A DNA stretch of 64,000 bases from Streptomyces sp. NBC_01241. Its GTDB lineage: Bacteria; Actinomycetota; Actinomycetes; Streptomycetales; Streptomycetaceae. The notes under the pieces were generated by a model that saw nothing but the letters and a program-made list of their open reading frames with translations, was not told the DNA's origin and made no database searches. The translations under genes were made by a program, and so were the position numbers. Below are positions 60,326-64,000 of the stretch, piece after piece. The stretch is from positions 3,568,501 to 3,632,500 of the forward strand of contig NZ_CP108494.1 of NCBI RefSeq assembly GCF_041435435.1, in the 5' to 3' direction. Numbering within the stretch: the first letter of the stretch is position 1; each line of letters begins with the position of its first letter.

Positions 60326-61414
60326 TCACCCGACAGCCTCTCCGGGCTTCGGGCGGGTGCAGGGCGGTCCGGGGATCACCCGCAGGGCGCGGGCGGCGGT
60401 GTCGAGGAAGACGGTCGCCAGGGTCCGGAACTCGTGGGGTCCTTCGGCGGCGGGATGCACGCACACGCCGCCGGTGTGGTCGCTCAGCGCGGCGAGCGCC
60501 TCGTCCGGGGTGAGGTCCGCGCCCCGGCCGTGGAGCCGTCGGCGGAGCACCTCGTACCGCACGATCGTGTCGGGGTCGGTGACCGGTTCGGTGTCGCCGT
60601 CGGCGGCGGGGCGGGTCAGGAAGTGGTTGGTGTGCAGCAGCAGACCGTCCGGATCGGGCAGCACATGGCCGATGCCGCCGGGCCATAGTTCGGCCGAGAC
60701 GGCCGTCCTGCCCGCGGCGAGCGCGCCGACGACGGTGAGCGTGGTCGATCCGGTGGTCCCGGTGGACCCGGCGCTCCCGGCGATCTTCAGGGCGTGGGTG
60801 ACGGTGGCCGCCTCGTCGAGGAGCCTGCGGGCCACCACGTGGACGGGCACGCCCATCCCGGAGCCGTCGCGCCGGTGGTGCAGGATGTTGAACAGGCAGC
60901 CCACGCCCCGGTCGTTGATGCCGATCTTGCCGACGACGCCGAACTCGGTGAGGGTGCGGGTGACGCGCCCGTCGGGGTGCGGGATCTCCCACTCCAGCCA
61001 GCTGTCGGCCAACGACTCGTACCAGTCCCAGTTCTGGGCCGCGACGGGCTCCGTCCCGGGCCCGCCGAGCGCCACGACGGTGGTGCACTCCCCGGGGCCC
61101 GGCCGGCCCGAAGCGAGGATCTCCGTACGGGCGTTGAGCGCGGCGACCCGGTTGACCGGCAGTCCCGCGCCCTCCGCGATGCCCCGGATCTCGTCGGCGA
61201 GGCCCGGCGCCCACGTGTGCACCCGGGCCAGTGCCGTCACACCGGACGCGTCCGTGTCGGGTACTCCGGCCCGGCCGAACAGCTCACCGTAGGCGTCGGC
61301 GGTGGCCCGTACCCGCTCGCGCCAGATCTCGCCGAACTCCCGCCCCCGGTCGCGGGGTTCGGCGACGGCGGAGGTGAACCGGGTGTGCGCCGACCGCACC
61401 GGCACGGCACTCAC
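60326..61414 (-). CDS. C45-family acyltransferase/amidohydrolase (isopenicillin N acyltransferase-like)
   Basis: The 362-residue Ntn-hydrolase-like protein has LNARTEIL, then the nucleophile Cys110 (GPGECTTVV). QNWDWYESL near residue 127, the repeated GVVGKIGINDRGVGCLFN pattern near 165, and NHFL near 265 are typical of the acyl-CoA:6-APA acyltransferase group. Such proteins self-cleave before the Cys and hydrolyse or transfer acyl groups on amides. GTG 61414 overlaps the deacetylase stop by 4 bases. The role here may be to free an amine from an N-acyl substrate, which is inference. Confidence 0.85.
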   Translation of the reverse strand: MSAVPVRSAHTRFTSAVAEPRDRGREFGEIWRERVRATADAYGELFGRAGVPDTDASGVTALARVHTWAPGLADEIRGIAEGAGLPVNRVAALNARTEILASGRPGPGECTTVVALGGPGTEPVAAQNWDWYESLADSWLEWEIPHPDGRVTRTLTEFGVVGKIGINDRGVGCLFNILHHRRDGSGMGVPVHVVARRLLDEAATVTHALKIAGSAGSTGTTGSTTLTVVGALAAGRTAVSAELWPGGIGHVLPDPDGLLLHTNHFLTRPAADGDTEPVTDPDTIVRYEVLRRRLHGRGADLTPDEALAALSDHTGGVCVHPAAEGPHEFRTLATVFLDTAARALRVIPGPPCTRPKPGEAVG

Positions 61415-62349
61415 CGCGGGTCCGGGAGCAGCGCGGCCGGGAACGGCGGGGCCGGCAGCAGCGGGCGGACGTGGGTGGCGACGTCCGCGAGCGTGGCGTG
61501 CCAGGCGCCGCCCTGCCGCTCGATCTCCTCGACCAGCCGCACCAGTTCGGCGAAGCGCTGCGGGCGGCCGATGACCTCGGGGTGCATGGTGTACGTGACA
61601 TGGCGGCGCTCGGCGCGGGCCGAGGTGTATTCGGTGAGCCAGGAGGTGTACAGCTCGCCGGGGGCCGCCGTGTTGCCGCCGGTGTCGATGTTCCAGCCGT
61701 AGCGCGGCCAGTCGTCCAGCGACCAGTGGACGGGCAGTTCGAGGAGCGAGCGCCCCTCCCAGCTCTCCCAGTACGGGCGGTCGTCGCCCATGCAGGAGGA
61801 GTCGTACCCGAAGCCGTGCTCCAGCAGCAGGTCGAAGGTCTCCGGGGTCATCTCCCACGAGGTGGAGCGGTACCCGGTCGGCACGGGTGCCCCGGCCCGG
61901 TCCAGCGCCTCAAGTCCGCGTTCGATCTCCGCGCGTTGCTCGTCGGCGCCCACCTTGTCGCTGCGCAGATGCAGATGCCCGTGGTGCGCCACCTCGTGGC
62001 CGTCGTCCAGGATCGCGCGGACGGTGTCCGGATACAGCTCGGCGGTGTGGCCCGGCACGAAGAAGGTGGAGCGGATGCCGTGCGCGGCCAGCAACCGCAG
62101 GATCCGGGGCACACCCCGGACCACGCCGTAGCGCCCCTCGGAGAGGGTGGTCAGCCGACGGGTGTACGAGGGACCCTCGCCGAGCCAGCCGGCCTCGGCG
62201 TCGACGTCGAAGGTGAGGGACACCGCCGCGCCGGCGCCGCCGGGCCAGGCGAAGTCCGGGGACGCGGAGAACACCGCGTACGCGGAAGGTTCGGAGGATT
62301 CGGGGGGTTCGTGCGGCCCGTGGGCCTGATCTGCCGGATGCATCGTCAC
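61411..62349 (-). CDS. Polysaccharide deacetylase family (PuuE/allantoinase-like) protein
   Basis: The 312-residue carbohydrate-esterase-4 fold has FDVD near residue 47 (catalytic-base and metal Asp), FFVPGHTAELYP near 96, HEVAHHGHLH near 118 (metal His pair), GYRSTSWEMT near 159 (Arg) and TMHPEVIGRP near 254. There is no signal peptide, so it acts in the cytosol, like the cofactor-independent allantoinase PuuE and related amidohydrolases rather than a cell-wall deacetylase. It is the first gene of the operon. The start is GTG 62349 or ATG 62343, both without clear ribosome sites. Confidence 0.85.
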   Translation of the reverse strand: MTMHPADQAHGPHEPPESSEPSAYAVFSASPDFAWPGGAGAAVSLTFDVDAEAGWLGEGPSYTRRLTTLSEGRYGVVRGVPRILRLLAAHGIRSTFFVPGHTAELYPDTVRAILDDGHEVAHHGHLHLRSDKVGADEQRAEIERGLEALDRAGAPVPTGYRSTSWEMTPETFDLLLEHGFGYDSSCMGDDRPYWESWEGRSLLELPVHWSLDDWPRYGWNIDTGGNTAAPGELYTSWLTEYTSARAERRHVTYTMHPEVIGRPQRFAELVRLVEEIERQGGAWHATLADVATHVRPLLPAPPFPAALLPDPR

Positions 62350-62381
62350 GACTCGCTTTCGTACGCGACCACAACGGAAAA

Positions 62382-62550
62382 CTACGCATCGCGTAGCTCT
62401 GGAGAGGCATGACTACGCGTTGCCATGCGCGAGCCAATGTACGGTGCGCAATACGCCATCACAAGGGGCTGGAGGGTGTGAAGTGCAGAAGATATTCAGG
62501 TGAAGTCACGCATTGCGCACCCACGCGATCTCACGGCTGCGCATTGCACG
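62382..62550. promoter_or_regulatory. Divergent promoter region with repeated operator-like motifs
   Basis: CTACGCATCGCGTAG (62382-62396) is a 6-3-6 palindrome. Related motifs follow: ACTACGCGTTGCC (62412-62424), GTGCGCAATACGCC at about 62442 (reverse orientation), CACGCATTGCGCAC at about 62509, and CTGCGCATTGCAC at about 62535. The shared core is CGCATTGCG. The region separates the catabolic operon from its Lrp/AsnC-type regulator, and multiple sites are usual for that family. Confidence 0.6.
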
Positions 62551-62589
62551 ACAGACCGTCGCACCGAGAGAGTGCTTAGGATCGACAGC

Positions 62590-63063
62590 ATGACCGACCT
62601 GGACGACCTCGATCACGCGATCATCGCGGCCCTGGAAGAGGACGGACGCCGCGCATTCCGCGAGATCGCCCGCTCCCTGAACGTCTCCGAAGGGACCGTA
62701 CGGGCCCGGTTCCGCCGCCTGGAGGAGACCGGCGTACTCAAGATCGCCGCCTTCGCCGACCCGGGCCTTCTGCGCGCGGGACGCCTGGCCCTGCTGTTTC
62801 TCAAGGTCACCCCGTCGCACCACGAGTCCGTGGTGGCCGCGCTGTGCCGGCACCCCGAGGTCAGTTACGTCTCGACGATGCTGGGCAGGGCCGATGTCTT
62901 CGCCCAGGTCCTGGTCGCCGACGACAACGAGCTGTGGACCTTCCTCCAGCAGAAGGTCCGCCCGTTGGAGGGCGTCGAGGACACCGAGGCGGTCCCCGAA
63001 ATCGCCGTCCACAAGCTGTGGTTCAACGGCAGGATCCCCCTGCCGACCCCGACGACGGACTGA
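62590..63063 (+). CDS. Lrp/AsnC-family transcriptional regulator
   Basis: The 157-residue protein has an HTH at residues ~5-55 (LDDLDHAIIAALEEDGRRAFREIARSL, then SEGTVRARFRRLEETGVLKI) and a RAM ligand-binding domain (LALLFLKVTP, then YVSTMLGRADVFAQVLV). Lrp-type proteins sense amino acids or amines. It is divergent from the Rieske/C45/deacetylase operon and is the obvious regulator of it. ATG 62590 fits the family start. The ribosome site is weak. Confidence 0.92.
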   Translation: MTDLDDLDHAIIAALEEDGRRAFREIARSLNVSEGTVRARFRRLEETGVLKIAAFADPGLLRAGRLALLFLKVTPSHHESVVAALCRHPEVSYVSTMLGRADVFAQVLVADDNELWTFLQQKVRPLEGVEDTEAVPEIAVHKLWFNGRIPLPTPTTD

Positions 63064-63180
63064 ATCAGCGGGCGTACCGGAATCTCCCGAACTCGCCGGA
63101 ACGAATCGGCGATCCGGCTCCTCTGTGGGGTGACGCATCCCGTCACCACCGGCCACCGGCCCTCACAGAGGAGCACCCCC

Positions 63181-63657
63181 ATGAACCCCACCCGGCGCGC
63201 ACCCGTCGCGGCCGCCGCCGTCGCCACCGTCCTCACCGCCGACGGACTGCTGCACGTGCTCTGGTCCACCGGCATCACCTGGCCCGCGCACGACGCCACG
63301 TCCCTCTCCTACGCCGTACTCGGCATCGACGCGCCCTTCACCCCGCCCGTGGTCCTCCCCCTGGCCGCCGTGCTGTTCACCGGCGCCGCCCTGGTCACCG
63401 CCCGCGCCCGCCTGGGCCGCACCCACCGCCTGGGCCGGCTGCTCCAGGCCGGCACCGTGGCCGTCGCCTGCGGCACCGCGCTGCGCGGCCTCGCCGGGAC
63501 CGCCTGGGCGTTCGGGCTGCGCACCGGGCTGGACGACGGGGCGGGCGACACGTTCCACTGGCTCAACCTGGCGCTCTACACCCCCGTCTGCCTGCTGCTC
63601 GCGGCCGCCGCACTCCGGGTGGCGGCCGGGGAGGAAGCCCCGACCCGTGACCGATGA
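63181..63657 (+). CDS. DUF3995 membrane protein
   Basis: The 158-residue protein has four TM helices (about 8-28, 55-75, 92-110, 130-148). It has the DUF3995 start ADGLLHVLWSTGITWPA, followed by SLSYAVLGIDAPFTPPVVLPLA. Function is unknown. ATG 63181 has GAGGAG 7 bases upstream. It overlaps the sigma-factor gene by 11 bases, so the two are co-expressed. It could be an anti-sigma partner, but no such domain is visible. Confidence 0.85.
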   Translation: MNPTRRAPVAAAAVATVLTADGLLHVLWSTGITWPAHDATSLSYAVLGIDAPFTPPVVLPLAAVLFTGAALVTARARLGRTHRLGRLLQAGTVAVACGTALRGLAGTAWAFGLRTGLDDGAGDTFHWLNLALYTPVCLLLAAAALRVAAGEEAPTRDR

Positions 63658-64000
63658 CCACGACCGCACCATCCGGCTGGTGCGCGCGGCCCAACACGGC
63701 GACACGATCGCCATGAACGAACTCCTCGACGCCCTCACCCCGTACGCGGACCGCATCTGCACGCCCATCGCCCTGGCCGACGGGCCGGACGCCGTCCAGG
63801 AGACCCTCGTCGCCGTCTTCCGCGGCCTGCGCTCCCTCAAGGAACCGGCGGCGCTGTACGGATGGATGCGCGCCATCGCCTGCCGGGAGGCGGTCCGTGT
63901 CGCGCGCCGCACCGCACGCTCCGTCCCGGCGGACCTCACCACCGTCCCTCAGCGCGGCGACCCGCAACTGGCCACCGACATAGGCGACGTCCTCGCCCGC
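63647..64000 (+). CDS. RNA polymerase sigma-70 family (ECF-like) factor, 5' part
   Basis: The 118 residues present begin with a GTG at 63647 (GAGGAAG upstream) and contain region 2 of sigma-70 factors: LVRAAQHGDTIAMNELLDALTPYADRIC, then DAVQETLVAVFRGLRSLKEPAALYGWMRAIACREAVR. The HTH of region 4 lies beyond the window. It is translationally linked to the DUF3995 gene. Confidence 0.88.
   Translation, partial: MTDDHDRTIRLVRAAQHGDTIAMNELLDALTPYADRICTPIALADGPDAVQETLVAVFRGLRSLKEPAALYGWMRAIACREAVRVARRTARSVPADLTTVPQRGDPQLATDIGDVLAR

Overview
The window is high-GC actinobacterial chromosome, most likely Streptomyces. Third codon positions are almost always G or C, GTG and TTG starts are common, and several families typical of the genus occur: DUF397 and DUF5753 regulators, a GPP34 protein, EccB/C/D/E with mycosins, FbiC, and LLM F420 enzymes. 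Nothing suggests a plasmid or an intact prophage.

Left part (1-10345): the 5' part of a membrane protein, a D-Ala-D-Ala carboxypeptidase with a very long acidic cytoplasmic extension, a GPP34 protein, an XRE/DUF5753 regulator with its small DUF397 partner, a conserved hypothetical protein, the C-terminal scrap of a large serine recombinase, an SDR enzyme and an ADP-ribosylglycohydrolase.

Type VII (ESX) secretion locus (10346-30788): EccD and EccC are divergent, and EccB and EccE are divergent at the other end. Between them lie two mycosin proteases, two WXG100 proteins (EsxA/EsxB-like), several ESX-associated proteins and a large Pro/Gly-rich WXG protein. Four of these carry a YxxxD/E motif near the C-terminus or after a helical hairpin. 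Downstream of a WXG-like protein with a membrane-embedded C-terminal half (19461-20195) is an array of small, related two-TM proteins. It is interleaved with at least two broken copies of that protein's C-terminal half. This looks like a polymorphic effector with orphan tips and immunity paralogues, and it is the most interesting part of the window.

Metabolic block (31055-40882): bifunctional FO synthase FbiC; then a FadR-type GntR regulator divergent from a tightly coupled six-gene operon (ACS-type MFS transporter, DhaK-DhaL kinase, RpiB-like isomerase, TPI-like isomerase, xylose-isomerase-like TIM barrel, NAD-binding PGDH_C protein). The gene set matches the D-apionate route ApnO, OiaC, LerK, LerI, DerI, ending at D-erythrose 4-phosphate.

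Accessory/scarred region (40883-46049): a higBA-type toxin-antitoxin pair flanked by near-identical hairpins, a 5'-truncated RNHCP gene, a PEP-mutase/isocitrate-lyase family enzyme, and a zinc-finger-less TnpB-like gene. The TnpB-like gene sits against a beheaded XRE regulator, whose DUF397 partner survives.

Right part (46201-64000): a membrane protein, a HAD phosphatase, a 1165-aa secreted protein with three Ig-like C-terminal repeats, an LLM oxidoreductase, a lipoprotein, and a LigD-phosphoesterase/HhH-GPD repair pair. Then comes an apparently uncharacterised minus-strand catabolic operon: polysaccharide deacetylase, C45 acyltransferase-like protein, VOC protein, SDR, Rieske oxygenase, PDR-type reductase and APC permease. 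It is divergent from an Lrp/AsnC regulator, with several repeated operator-like motifs between them. The window ends in a DUF3995 protein and the start of a sigma factor.
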